A stretch of DNA of 31,065 nucleotides from Chalciporus piperatus (GCA_038093975.1 JBBPTG010000269.1:1-31065), one strand, 5' to 3'. Counted from the first letter of the stretch, positions 9,849 to 21,254 are shown. Translations and numbers: made by a program. Notes: generated from the sequence alone by a model not told the origin.

Positions 9849-11576
9849 ATGACGGTTCAGACTGATGATCGTAGTGAACGCAATGGCAAGACTACTGTCG
9901 AACTCGTCGCTGACTTGTGGTTCATCGTCATGAGTCATTTGTCCCCATCTGACGTCGTCAGCCTGAGCCAGGTGAGTCGGGTGCTTGCAGCTAATCACTG
10001 GTTGACTGACGTTGCAATTTTCGAATCGTAAATTAGACGTGTAAGACGCTCTACGAGTATTCTCAATTCCACCACGTCTGGCACAGCGCTCTCCTCGAAC
10101 ACCGTTTCCTACCCAATAGTTACCCCCATCTACGTTCCGCCCCAACGGACGTCATCCGGCGCCAACTATTAACAACTGCGCGTCTAGATGCCGCTTTCGC
10201 CCAAGGCATTTTGCGGCCCATCCGGAGCTACACCTTCCCTCTCGACTTCCCTGGGGTATTCCAGGGAATGAAGTTCATACCCGGGAGCAAGTGGCTCGTA
10301 TTGCTGTTTCACAGTCGAACGCTCAATCCTGCACGTCATTCGAACATCTGTCTGTTCAAACCACCTCTCGAAACGAGCGAAACAGACTCGTCGGCGAGTT
10401 CGGTGACCTTTCAGAGCGAATGGTGTTGGTTACATCTCGGTCAGAGAGATGGCCCGTACAAGTCATCGCGTGGGGATAATCTAATGCTTCTCAGGACGTT
10501 TGTGAAGAATGAGTGGGTGCACTTTTGATCTTTTGATCATCGTTGAGCTTGCTAACTTGGTTTATCACTTTCAGACGGAGGTTTGCAATATGTCATCTGG
10601 ATATCAAGACACCCTCCATAAAGATACCATTTACGGTTCGTACCACCTGCCGCGTCAGGAATTATGTCGCTGCTGGCGACTACTTTGTCTACGGGTGGAT
10701 TACAAAAGAACGCAAGCACATGGTGCGCATCATGAAGCTGAACGAGGATTATACCAAGCTGGTCAACGATGTGACATTGGAGATTGATTGTCCTGCAGGG
10801 CATGACGGACGCCTGATGGTAAATTCACCGTTAGTGAGAGTTGATTTGGAACTGAAAACAATTTCCTTCAAGGTCCGATATGATTTGCGACTCTCTGGAA
10901 AGCGACCGAGACTCTTGTTCATAAGCACACGGCTAATGGCCGCATATGATATCTCCGATTCCGTTCTCGCCTCTGCAAGTCCGTCCTCATCAGTCACTAA
11001 ACTGCAACCGACATGGAAGCATCTTCCCGAAAATGTTTCTTTTGGACGGATATTGCGGGTCTTCCCCGAGGGCGCTATCGTCACCCTGTATGGAGGCAAG
11101 GTCAGGTTCATCTACCCCGACCTAGAATGTGCACAACCCAACTCCAAGACCGTGGCGATGTACAATGTAGGCGGTTGTTCTACCTTTCGACCAGGCTTCG
11201 TCGCTGATGTCTTCACCCTCCTCTCACACAGTTCTCGTCTCCAACGCCCTACAGCACCAAATACCCGGCAGTTTTCACCTCCCAACGAATATTCTGGCCA
11301 ATCCGCTTCCCTCGTTCCCTCCCTGCCTCCGTTGGTTCCAAGCACCTCATCGAAACCGCAACGCTTCCAGAGCCCAAGAATGAAGAATGCCACGTCGACA
11401 GGGTCCTAGTCGACCACGACGACTTGTCCTCGACAAAGGGAAGCTTGGCGTACGACGCACAGGATTGGGACGAGTTGACGGGGAAACTTTGCGTGAGGTA
11501 TGTGAGAAGCAAGTTTCCTCATGATGATTCGTGGCGGAAGGTGTCTTGGAGGATTACGATCATGGAAATGGTGTAG
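9849..11576 (+). CDS. F-box protein, four exons
   Basis: A 511-residue model. Exons: 9849-9971, 10037-10512, 10575-11166, 11232-11576. Introns are 65, 62 and 65 nt with GT-AG ends and consistent phases. Residues about 17-56 form an F-box (VELVADLWFIVMSHLSPSDV, then LSQTCKTLYEY and VWH), which should bind Skp1 in an SCF ubiquitin ligase. The rest resembles the long strand-rich C-terminal part of Agaricomycete F-box proteins, including the IPGSKWLV segment. The third intron is required because reading straight on ends at a TAG at 11407, whereas splicing enters a frame that continues through RIFWPIRFP to WDELTGKLCV. That intron is chosen on length, phase and frame quality and is the least certain. 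Substrates are unknown. Confidence 0.75.
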
Positions 11577-12139
11577 AGTTGGATAGGGACCGGTCAGTGG
11601 TTGATCTTGTTCTGGGACGGTCTTGGATGGTCTTTTGGATTTAGATTCTCGCTTGATATGAAATTATTGTGTAGGCGAAAGTTTGAGAGCGCAAAAACTC
11701 ATGTTGGACAGTTGGAGCCAATGTCAGATCGAACCGCTCTGAATTATCATCGTCATTGCATGAAAGAGGCACAGAGAACTCTCTAGTGCAACACTCCAGG
11801 TGCTTGGAGAGGAACTCACGAAACTTCCATCGAACATCATGCTTCCCCACGTAAAACTACACAATCGTTCAAGTTAATCACCGTGACAGGACGAGGAATG
11901 GCTTAGGGGAAGCTGAGGACCACCTGAAACCAGTCAGCTCTGGAAAAAGAATTACCTGATAGTCGTTGTTGTTGATGATGAGTTACATTCTATTGGCAGG
12001 TGTTCCCTCACACTTACCTTGATATCAACAGTTTATGATAGGAAATACGCTTATCGTTTTTTTACCTACCCAAAGCCACAAAATTGAACGAGGAAACTAT
12101 CGGGAATTGGGATGGGAAGTGAGTGATGCTGGCACGAGG

Positions 12140-12310
12140 AACTGCAATCTTACGCCGCAAACACTGCGCAGTGCGCAGTGCGCACCAATCATCCAAGCCG
12201 CGGCACCACCTTCAGGTAAGGCTACCTCATCGTATCCGAACCATCCGCGACACGCCTTGGGGATGCGGGAGCAGTTTTAGAAGAGCTTAGATTGCGGGAA
12301 TCCATCCTTA
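12140..12310 (-). pseudogene. Inverted relic of an MFS transporter 5' end
   Basis: On the minus strand a short frame reads EVALPEGGAAAW, matching EDVPEGGMAAW at the start of the MFS transporter at 14698. Over 26 bp the DNA differs at about three positions. An upstream Ser/Ala/Pro-rich stretch in a shifted frame (12305-12222) would suit the cytosolic N-terminus. No membrane segments follow. A truncated inverted copy of the transporter 5' end is the inference; length and identity are too small for certainty. Confidence 0.4.
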
Positions 12311-12527
12311 GTTGCAAGGTGAGAGGAAAGGATGCTAATAATTCGGGAGAGCCAATTACTTGGCGAAATCGATGCACGGCCCGTGGGCCAAAATGAACTG
12401 CTGCACTCTGTTGTGCGTAAAGGAAGATTGGCAGCACGCTTGAATTCTGAGACGGATGTAAGACCGAGTTCCCTTAAGGAGGTTACATGAGCGGCCGAAA
12501 TGTGAGCTTCTTAAGTCAATCCAGAAA

Positions 12528-12576
12528 CACGAGTGGGCTTGGGCGATTTACATCTCAGGTCGGAAGCCCACTCGTG
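12528..12576. repeat. Perfect 13-bp inverted repeat with 23-nt loop
   Basis: Positions 12528-12540 (cacgagtgggctt) and 12564-12576 are exact reverse complements. This would form a strong hairpin in DNA or RNA. No gene or known RNA family is recognised around it. Confidence 0.8.
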
Positions 12577-13405
12577 AGTACTTCAACTTGAGTCGTGGGC
12601 CACGCTCGCCAAGTCTGCGGCTCTGTTGCAACCTCACTCTGCGTGTCGCGAATTTCTCCGAGTCGTCACGGGATGACACATGGGGCACGAACGCCTAACT
12701 CGTTCGCTTGCATGCACTGTTACTGCCGAATCAGAAATCTCCTTTTGTCGTGATCGGTACTCATTTTCGTTCATTGTGGATCCGAACTAGGGCCCTGGGC
12801 AGAGGGGAATCCATTCATAGTCGCACAGGACGAGCAATCATTTGCAGGAGAGGGATACGATCATCGTGGTGGTGTAGACTTTGGGCTTGGGCTATGGGGA
12901 CTTCCTCTTGGTTTGACTTTCAACGATTCTCTGTTGAGAAATGGGGCCAAGTCTCCAGCATGAGCAATGCCCAGGTAGGGTAGATTTAACAGGGAAGCTG
13001 AGAGTGAGGTATGCGCGTGGCGTTCGGTTCCCGTGTCTCTGTTTTGCTTGTTTCGGAGGAAAGTGCATAGGTTATTCTAGAGGAACTAGAGGCGTAATTT
13101 ACCGACATTCTTCCTCCTTGATCAACTGTCACGGGCCGCCGTGAAAAGATGATCACTTCCGCTACCGAGACTCTTGGCAAAGTCACAATGTACGATCAAA
13201 GTTCGAGACCGACCTGATTCGCGGGAACATGATTTCACAATGCAGCAGTCTGATCGAGAGATTCCCGCGGCCGCGGGGTCAGAAGCTCGACCAAAGTAGA
13301 TGGACTGAATCGTCTGGAATGGAAACGGATGCATCAGGCAAGTCGTGATGGAGAAGACGCGAAGGAACACACCTCCACAAGAAGCGGTTGACGAGTGGAT
13401 TTCAT

Positions 13406-13808
13406 TTAAGCTGCGACAGCAACGAGGGTTGGCTGTGGCTTCTCGTGGATAGTGAGGTTCTCCAGAGCATCCTCGAAGTGGTCATCAGACTCTGAGTGGT
13501 TTTCCTCGTTTCCTTCTGACTCGGACTCATCATCTGGGGGCTCATCTTCGAAGTCGAGCTATACGAAACAAAGGCGTAGGATAGTACCCGATCACATTGT
13601 ATTGGCTGCTGTGAGGACTACTCACGGGGTCATAGATGACTCGAATTACCAGGCTGCAGCTGGGGCACGTGGCGATGTCTTCATAGTCTGCGAGCTGCTT
13701 CCTGGTGATCTCGAAGCGGTCTCCGCACGGACAAGGGTAGTGGTAAACACCCTTCTCCGAATCCCACGTCATGTCTTCGATCTCAACCTCGTCGTAGTAG
13801 GCGCCCAT
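13406..13808 (-). CDS. DPH3: DPH3/KTI11, CSL-type zinc protein of diphthamide synthesis
   Basis: A 111-residue protein from two exons, 13808-13626 and 13558-13406, with a 67-nt GT-AG intron. Exon 1 carries the full CSL zinc finger: [19 protein letters not shown] (C26, C28) and TCPSCSL (C48, C51), then RVIYDP. The four cysteines bind one iron or zinc. DPH3 donates electrons to the Dph1-Dph2 iron-sulfur enzyme in the first step of diphthamide formation on eEF2, and as Kti11 also supports Elongator-dependent tRNA modification. Exon 2 encodes an acidic Glu/Asp/Ser-rich tail ending in a hydrophobic VAVAA. The tail is longer than in the smallest homologues. The start at 13808 is fixed by the conserved N-terminus. 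Confidence 0.93.
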
Positions 13809-14697
13809 TGTAATTTAGCAGGAGAGCGACAATGCGTTCTGGTCCTTGGAGCAAGTTTGGAGAGCAAGATCTGCATGAGTCAAAGCTGAGTCAGCTGAGG
13901 TGGCTGTGTCGGATCTTCCTTTTTTCCTTCCATGTCGACCAACTCGGAGCCGGAGGTACATAGCCTGCATCCCCCAGCCCATTCGCACCAGGTGGCCTTC
14001 TTTGCCCACACATCAATGGAAGTATGCATACGCATTCTTCCAGGTCCTTGATGAGTAAATTATTATGCGCCTGCAGCCATGCGCAAGCCGGTTTGCTTCT
14101 AAATTGTCATCAGCATCCATAAGCCATCTCCATGATGCATTCCGATTCCCTCATCGGTCCGAATCGTCGCGGAATCTAAGGAGAAACCATCTGGATGTCT
14201 GTACGTAACAGACACATAGGCCCTATCCGGACTTATCGTATCCTCCATGGCGCTGATTGATGGATCTCGCGGCCGATTTCTCGCTTTCCCATCAACCATG
14301 ACATTGACACGTACTAGACCGCGGTTTTTGCCGTCGGACGGGTCTCACCGAGAGCGTAAAAACCAGTACCATGACATCCCTATGTTTACACCTCGACCGA
14401 CCACATGATCGCACCTGACCACTTCAAGAAACGCCGGCAGTACTACTCTCCTTGCGTACATCGTCTATATTACCAACGATTCTGTAATCGGTTCTGCGCC
14501 AGTGGAGTTTAGGCTGCAACACGGTGCAACATGACGCGAATCAATCATCCTTCCCGGATAGGTTTGACGTCAGAACGTGGTCGAAGCTTTTCAAACGGGG
14601 AGCTGCCAAGATCTGTCATCGGACGAGTCCAGGTTCATATATAGGGAGATGTGCAAAACTATCTTCCACACCCTTTCCTTTCTCTTTAGAACGAGGG
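13809..14697. promoter_or_regulatory. Divergent intergenic region, TATA box at 14638-14643
   Basis: This lies between DPH3 (minus) and the MFS gene (plus). TATATA at 14638-14643 is 55 bp before the chosen MFS ATG at 14698. A 66-codon minus-strand frame at 14099-14299 has no recognisable motif and is not called. Confidence 0.45.
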
Positions 14698-16897
14698 ATG
14701 TTTTCTCTGTCCCAAAATTCGACCTCTGCCGAAGATGTCCCGTCACACCCAAAAAATTCCGCGGAGGATATAACCACGTCACCCGTCCACGCGAGTACGG
14801 GCGAAGACGTACCTGAAGGTGGTATGGCGGCTTGGTGTACAGTACTCGGAGCGTAAGATTGTCGGTTGCTTACCTTGGCATCCATTCACATGCCATTTCA
14901 TAGTTTTTTGGCCCAATTCTGTGGGTTTGGGTGCGTGGATAATGGTAAACATATGTACTGAGGCTTACCCCGTGGAGTAGATATACCAACGCCTTCGGTG
15001 TATATCAAGGTATGTGCACGGTGTCATTCTTATTGGCATATTGCCGAAGACCTATTATGACTAGCATTCTACGCTCAGCAATATCTTGCGAATGAGAGTT
15101 CTTCATCCATATCGTGGGTGGAATCATTTTACGATACCTTGGCCCCCCTCATCACTTTATTTTTTTATAGATGGATTGGGAGCTTAGCTACCTTTCTGAT
15201 TACCGCGATCGGTCCCATGTGCGGGCCCCTGTTCGACAGAGGTTATTTGTGAGACCGACATTACCTCGTCGAGTATGAACCTCTCATCATGGCTGGCAGC
15301 TACCATGTTTGGATCGGGGGTGCCGTCCTACAATCTTTCTCGATATTCATGCTATCCCTGGTCAAACCAGGCAATTACTATCAGGTAGGTTCAGTAGAGG
15401 CAAGTGTCGTCTCTAGTAACCCTCATATTTCCCAGATCTTGCTCGCTCAAGGTCTTACATCTGGGATCGCAGAGGGACTGATGTACGTCCCAAGCTTTGC
15501 GATCCTATCCCACTACTTCAAGCGACGGAGGACGGCGATGATGTCTATCGTTGCATCTGGGGCATCGTTTGGTGGGATCGCCCACACGATCATGCTCAAC
15601 AAGCTACTGAACGGTCCTACCGGGTTCAAGAATGGTGTGAGAATTAGTGCTGCATTTATCACCGCGGTCTTGTTTTTATCTTGCGTACTCGTGCGCCCGA
15701 GGTACGGTGCTCTCCAGAAAAAGACGGCGGACTCGGAGGTGAACTTTTGGAAGGCGACGAAGAAATGTTTCACGGAGCTGCCTTCACTTTTCACAATCAT
15801 CGGGTAGGGCATTCTGCATGATTTTAACGCGTGGTTGTGTCTCATCCTCTTCTAGATTTACGCTTTTCCAGGTCGGGTATCTGTATCCTTTATTTTATTT
15901 CCAGATAGACTCTCTTAGACACGGGCTCAGTCCATCATTTTCATTCTATTCAGTGAGTCTCTTCCCCACCCCAACATTCCAGGTACATCAAGCTAACTGG
16001 TAATGCGAACGTTCAGATTGTGATCGTCAATGCGGGAAGCTTCTTCGGTCGAATGATGGCAGGCTCCGTCGTCACGTTCATCGGGATCGTCGACTTGACG
16101 ATCGTCACGACCATTGTGTGCACCGTGTTGATCGTAGGTATGATTTGGCTCGGCTCGGTCGCGAGCGTGGTCGCTCTCGGTGTGTTGTATGGGCTGTTCT
16201 CCGGGCTGAGTGAGTGCTCCTTTGTTTCAACGTGGTTTAGAAGTGCTCACAACTCCATCTAATCCCCTGTTTTTGGTTGTTGATCGATCAGATATCGCGA
16301 TGATGGCGCCGATGCTAGGGCTTACATCTGACCCCGCCGAGCTTGGGTTCGTCCCTCCTCCGTGTTTTTTATCCCCCCATTCTTGACATGCTTGGTCTGT
16401 AGAGTAAGGATGGGCGTCGGCTTCGCGATCACAGGTGCGTTTTGCAGATCCCTTCACGGGCTGGTTCATCAGTAATTGACTGCCCACATCTCGCTTTCCT
16501 CGAACCGGTAGGTTTCGGAGGCTTAGTCGGTGAGTCCTTCGTTTCTCCCTCACAGTACACGACGCTCATCACTCTCACGACGCGCCTGATAGGCTCTCCG
16601 ATCTGCGGTGCACTGCTTACAGATCGCTACCTCTGGTGGGCACCTGCTCTCTTCTGCGCGGTACGTTCCCATCCCGAATCCCCTCCACGCCAATTTAAAT
16701 TCTGAATCACCCTGGCTATTGATCAGGCGATCGCGTTAACCGGAGGTTTCTTCTTTGTCGGCGTACGTTTCCTCTTCGCTCGTGCTGCCACAGGAGGTAT
16801 ACCCACCACCGGCGCTGCGAATATCACGAGAAAAAACTCAGAGGGGAGCGTCACGGTGCCACCTCCGAGTCTTGACGACAAACACGGGTCGTGTTGA
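14698..16897 (+). CDS. MFS transporter, monocarboxylate (MCT)-like, 14 exons
   Basis: A 475-residue model. Exons: 14698-14852, 14904-14930, 14978-15009, 15065-15113, 15171-15248, 15300-15384, 15436-15803, 15856-15952, 16017-16209, 16292-16346, 16403-16434, 16512-16529, 16593-16660, 16727-16897. All introns (47-82 nt) are GT-AG and every phase agrees. The cytosolic N-terminus leads into EGGMAAW, the MCT-family motif before helix 1, then FLAQFCGFG, NAFGVYQ, SWIGSLATFL, FDRGYF, AQGLTSGI, YFKRRRTAMM, FYFQIDSLRHGLSP, NAGSFFGR, DPAELGVRMG and SPICGALL. About 12 membrane helices are expected. Fungal members move monocarboxylates or related solutes across the plasma membrane; the substrate is not readable here. 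The protein ends in a polar tail with SLDDKHGSC. It starts after a TATA box and is divergent from DPH3. Confidence 0.88.
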
Positions 16898-17744
16898 AGG
16901 AACGACTCGGTGCGAACGAGCGATGGGGTCAATTTGACGTGACGTGGCGTGTGCATTACCCGCACGGATATCATGAATTCGGTTCTTTTACTTTAGATCC
17001 CAGCTTTGGGTTTCCGGTTGGGTTTTGGTTTTTTTAAGCTCTCGGCGCTTGTGGTGCGTCTCAGTCTTGTCGATGGTCTCGATTTCGGGTCTCGGTTGGT
17101 TTCGGCTTTCGCTTCTGGTGTGAGCAGTGAGTTTTGATTTTAGTCTCGGGTCTGGTCTCTGCGCTTCACCGTAGAGGTGTAGATGTTACTGTGTGGGTTT
17201 GCGGATTCTTTGTCTTATCGTGATAGATCTCGGGATGTTTGGCTCCCTGGGACCTGGGTTTCTCAGTACTTGTTGTAGTGTATGTATAGGTTGAATTCTT
17301 ACTACTGGTGCGGGACCGTTAAAGATTGATTGCATTCGCTCTCCATGGTCAGTTTGATTCAAGTCTTGTCAGGTGCTTGAATATGAAAATGCATGTTCGT
17401 TCATGAACTACTAGATACACAATTGATATCATATGAGAGAGGACTCCAATGGAAAGGAAAGCAAGGTATGAAGGCTCGCTGCCTGAGCACACGAAACCTT
17501 GGAAATGAATGCTACAGAAATCGTAGTATGCGGATATATGTATGCTGAGAACGAGCGTGGTGGTATGAACAAAAGATGACGAGAAGAAATACAGTGATGA
17601 ATTCGGAATGAAAAGACAATAAGATAAACAAGGTATCTATTAGTTTGAACGTCGAAGAAGATAATGTACTATATCACAAAACAACAAGGAAAGCGTCGTA
17701 TCGATCGTGAGTCTATGCCAAACTTGAAATCGTACCGTCGTCTA
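16898..17744. other. Intergenic between convergent genes
   Basis: The 3' flanks of the MFS gene (plus) and the disordered-protein gene (minus) meet here. T/G-rich and A-rich runs are present, no gene and no repeat of note. Confidence 0.6.
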
Positions 17745-19502
17745 TTACGCGCGGAGGAACATTGACACAGGGATGGGCTTTCGTTTCAAACCACCTGATG
17801 GGCCATCGAGGTTATCATGCTCCGATGAGCTTCCCATGCTTGAGATCGACGAGCGAGAACTACGTCTGCGAACGTGGCGAACAGGTGTGCTCGGTGGCGA
17901 GGGTGTCACTGGGAACGTGGACTTTTGAGCAGGGAGCTTCGAAGGCGTGCGTAGGTGGAGATGGAGAGGATTGCGTGGTGGGGCACCATGCGAAGGTGTT
18001 GCGGTCGCGCTAGGGACTGAGGGAGCCCGGCGGACGCGTGATCCGAAAACAGTCCTGAGAGGAGAGAGAAGCGTCGACCGAGGTTGCTCAGCAGCAAGTG
18101 AGGCGAGGGTGCTTGCGGACCACCGACTACGGAGGCGATGTATTGATTCGTGGTCGTCAGACGAAGCAACCCTGGGCGTACTGGGGAAGGAAAATGGGGA
18201 GATGGGGACGTGCGAACAGCTGGAGGATGTACTGGCGAAAGACGATGCCGACTCGATGGAGGAACGAGGTGCTTCCGAGTCGATGCTCGACCGAGGCAGG
18301 CAGAAATCGCCGTACATACCAGTCAAAGGAGTCTCTGGAATAGCAGGCGGAAGCGGGTGGGTGCTCCTCCTGGAGATGGAGGCGAAGGAGGGCTGGGAGT
18401 ATATACTCGCGTCTTCGTCTTCGTCCTCGTCGTACATCGGCCTGATGACAATAGATTCTCGAGGACGAAAGTCCACTACTTCTTCAGAGAGGTCGAAAAT
18501 GTCGACATCCTCAGGAACTGCCATACGAGGGAGTGGGCGCGATTCAACGGGTGGTGGGGGAGGAGGGTAGTTAGGAACAGTTGGCATGTTGCGCTTCCGG
18601 CGAACGATGGATTTTTGAGCTGTCGTCTGAACCAAGGGGAAGGTTGGGATAGATGGGAAGGCGGCAAGGAGAGGCGTGACGGGAGGGAGAGAAGGAAGAG
18701 GTTTTGAGTGTCTGCTGCGACCAGCGGGCTTAGACTCAGGAACTTCGACGATGGTGGGCAACGGGTGCACAGCGATAGTGATAGAGTCACGGCGTGCAGG
18801 AGAAGATGGGGTTGGAAGGGTAGAATAGAGGGAGATGAAATCCTGGAATTCGCGAGCGTAGAAGTCCTCTTCAGCTTCGTCTGCGACCTCAGTGGCTTCA
18901 GGGTGATTTTCAAGCTGCTCTTCACCCACGGGAGAAGTGACGGCCTTTCCTTCATCCTTTGAAAGCAGTTCCTGTGTGTCCTCCTCGTCATGGCAAAGAA
19001 GAGAACGAGATTTGGTGATGCAGAGAGGACGAATAGAGATGCGCTGAGGGCGTAGACGAGGGGTGGGGAGTCTCAGGTCGTATTCGTCATTATCCGAAGC
19101 ACCAGGAGTAGATGGAATGTCTTCGCTTCCAGAAGTTGACGATGAAACAGAAAGGGCAGGCGACGAGGGTGGCCGATCGCTGAACATGAGTAGGGCGTCG
19201 TCAATGGAGAAAGTATAAGCCGACAGGGTAAAACGAGTGGAGTCTAGCTTTTGTTCTATTGGGACAGAGGCCGTTGAGCGTGCAGTCATTGGTGACTGTT
19301 GGTGAGATATGTCAAGCTCGTTCTCTGACAACTCGGGAATCATTTGAAGTGGAGGTGGTCGGGTTTTCGGACGAGTGACGGTAGAGGTGCGAGAGGGTGG
19401 ACATCCTGCGTCTAAATGGAGTGATAGGGTGTCCTTTCTAGGACGAGTGCGAGGAGACCGCTTGAGAGAAGCGCGTGGAAATACTGGAGAGGGTGAGGTC
19501 AA
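17745..19502 (-). CDS. Long intrinsically disordered Ser/Pro-rich protein, unknown function
   Basis: A single-exon frame of 585 codons starting at 19502. It is Ser/Pro-rich with no hydrophobic segment and no fold I recognise. Visible features are a basic start (RASLKRSPRTRPRKD), a KPLPSLPP proline motif of SH3-ligand type, a run of six prolines near the middle, an acidic run (DEDEDED), many RSS and SPS-like phosphosite-like patches, and a basic C-terminal segment ending LKRKPIPVSMFLRA. The last motif feels conserved in mushroom proteins, but this is recollection, not a search. Several antisense open frames here are shadows of its codon bias. A scaffold or signalling role is a guess only. No intron is needed. 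Confidence 0.75.
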   Translation of the reverse strand: MTSPSPVFPRASLKRSPRTRPRKDTLSLHLDAGCPPSRTSTVTRPKTRPPPLQMIPELSENELDISHQQSPMTARSTASVPIEQKLDSTRFTLSAYTFSIDDALLMFSDRPPSSPALSVSSSTSGSEDIPSTPGASDNDEYDLRLPTPRLRPQRISIRPLCITKSRSLLCHDEEDTQELLSKDEGKAVTSPVGEEQLENHPEATEVADEAEEDFYAREFQDFISLYSTLPTPSSPARRDSITIAVHPLPTIVEVPESKPAGRSRHSKPLPSLPPVTPLLAAFPSIPTFPLVQTTAQKSIVRRKRNMPTVPNYPPPPPPVESRPLPRMAVPEDVDIFDLSEEVVDFRPRESIVIRPMYDEDEDEDASIYSQPSFASISRRSTHPLPPAIPETPLTGMYGDFCLPRSSIDSEAPRSSIESASSFASTSSSCSHVPISPFSFPSTPRVASSDDHESIHRLRSRWSASTLASLAAEQPRSTLLSPLRTVFGSRVRRAPSVPSATATPSHGAPPRNPLHLHLRTPSKLPAQKSTFPVTPSPPSTPVRHVRRRSSRSSISSMGSSSEHDNLDGPSGGLKRKPIPVSMFLRA

Positions 19503-20311
19503 GACGGTGACTTCTGAGTGAGAGACATACAGGTATTCATGGACGTCGTGTTCTATGAGTATCTTCTACGTGAGAGTGAATAATTGCGTATGAGCTGGGT
19601 AGACCTTTAAGCTGTTAGAAGTGTGCTGGGCAGGTCGTAGTCATGGAAGGACGAGGGGAAGGTGGGTGTACAAGGGAGTGGTATATATTGGACGGCGGGT
19701 TGCTCGATAATGAGCGTCGGTGATGACGGGAAACAATAAGATACTTGAAAGGAGGAGCGCTGGTCCATTGTGTCGCTCCCTTTGGCCTTTTGTCGTCCAA
19801 ATCCCATTGTCCCTTTGTTGTCGTTTTCGGTGAGCTCGCTAAAACAACACCTGCCTTTTTTGGAACGGACTTGCATTGTCGCGGACTTGAAAGTTTATTG
19901 ATTGTCTATATTTGGGCTATGATCATTGTCTGCCCATGTCTTCACGACGACAGACGACGTTCATTTCTTGACAGGAAACCCTTTCGCCGATGTGACCCCA
20001 GTTGGCAGTTTGAGTCACAGCGGGTCCCACCCTGTCCCACCTCTTGCACGAGTATAGGTTATCGCTAGATTCCTAGAGCCTACAGTCCTGGTATACTCTG
20101 GTGTTTCTCAGTCGTCACCCTGTCAATTCTCGGTAAATCGAATAGCAGAGCTGCACACGCAAAGTTTGAGAGCAGTACTCCAGAGCCCAAATTCTGTCCT
20201 TGAGACTTCCCTAAATGTTGCCATTTGGATCTAGGACCCATGCATCTGCTCTATTGTACAAGTCTAAGCCGCTACTTCAGTAACTTCTGGCCACAAAGCG
20301 TCCTTGGGTAA
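19503..20311. other. Upstream region of the disordered-protein gene and 3' flank of the GST gene
   Basis: A TATA-like run at 19682-19687 lies about 180 bp upstream of the 19502 start. No gene is seen. Short frames here lack motifs. Confidence 0.5.
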
Positions 20312-21254
20312 TCACTTCCTGCCGAAGATGTTATTCCACGTGTCCTTGATGCCCTCCTGTTTCCATGAATTAATTCACCAACAGACAACGTCGCTTGACC
20401 GGACTCACCGTGGAGAAAACCTCCTTTGTCGCAGGTCGGCTGATGACCGCATCGACGTATGCGTTGAACTTGGCAAGCTTCGAGTCCTTCAACAACTCCG
20501 CAAACTTTGGACCGTTGCCGACAGCAAACTTTCCAATGTCACACGTGGAGCTGACCTGGAGACGATGAATGAAGGGGATGACGCAAGCATCTGCGATGGT
20601 GTAGCTGTTTCCAACTGCGTACTGCGCGTTCTCGGGAAGCAATTCCTGGAACGATTCGATTGTCTTGAGGAGATTCTCGGTAGCCTGTGGATCGCTGTCC
20701 TTGATCCATGCAAAAAGCGAAGGGACGAGCTTGCTGCCAACGGCGTCTATGAAGAAGCGGACCTTGGCGCGCTCAACAGGGTTGGTGGGCATCAGATTAG
20801 CCTCGGGGTAAGCATCTGCGAGGAACTCGAGGATGACGTTCGATTCAGCGAGCTTCTCCGACAGAGGGGACGGGTCCTCGGGATCGACATCCGGACCACC
20901 GTAGGTGATCGCAGGAACCTATCGTGACCGTAATTGTGTCAGAGTGATGTCTAACCTATAGCGAGCCGCAAGGGGTCCAAACGTACTTTACCGATGGGGG
21001 TGACCTTCTCGGCGAAGAAGGCGGGCTTGTTGAAGAGATTGACCTCGCAGTACTTGTGGGCGATCTTACCCTCTTTCAGTGCAAGCTCGATCTGATCGGA
21101 ATGTCAGTGATCTGATAGCGTTGATCGACCGCCGATCGAGAATACCTTCTCGCTGAAGGGCGAGGCCTAGACAGTTCAACCATCAGCATTACTTCATATT
21201 GCGGACACAGTCGAGGTGTCTTACCTTGAATCCGTAGAGAGTGAGCTGTGCCAT
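20312..21254 (-). CDS. Glutathione S-transferase-like protein, five exons
   Basis: A 236-residue model. Exons: 21254-21225, 21166-21146 (21 nt), 21091-20987, 20918-20409, 20356-20312. Introns are 58, 54, 68 and 52 nt, GT-AG, all in phase 0. The N-terminal thioredoxin-like domain has LTLYGFK then ASPFSEK, the GKVPAI loop with the cis-proline (P54) and the AES motif (E77-S78) that binds the glutathione gamma-glutamyl group. The C-terminal helical domain contains YTIADACVIPFIHRL. The domain order and the cytosolic soluble form resemble basidiomycete omega-like GSTs. The usual Cys of a CPF motif is Ser12 here, so Ser-type conjugating chemistry is more likely than Cys-type thiol transfer. The last exon replaces an alternative unspliced end and gives GIKDTWNNIFGRK. 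Confidence 0.88.

Larger units (their letters stand above)
11577..13405. other. Long intergenic stretch with one MFS relic and one hairpin
   Basis: This lies between the F-box gene end and the DPH3 stop codon. Apart from the relic at about 12140-12310 and the hairpin at 12528-12576, only short frames without motifs are present. A small GC-rich repeat of gcgcagt occurs at about 12167-12182. Confidence 0.55.

Noticed and set aside
12708..12983. 91-codon plus-strand frame
   Set aside because: No family motif, no splice partners, and tryptophan/arginine-rich composition unlike the real genes.
13452..13889. 145-codon plus-strand frame
   Set aside because: It is antisense to DPH3, which is certain.
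14099..14299. 66-codon minus-strand frame from an ATG
   Set aside because: No motif, no conservation argument, and it lies in a divergent promoter region.
17947..18991. Several long frames antisense or out of frame to the disordered protein
   Set aside because: They arise from the biased Ser/Pro codon content of the 585-codon gene.
20304..20927. 207-codon plus-strand frame
   Set aside because: It is antisense to the GST gene, whose domains and splice phases are clear.
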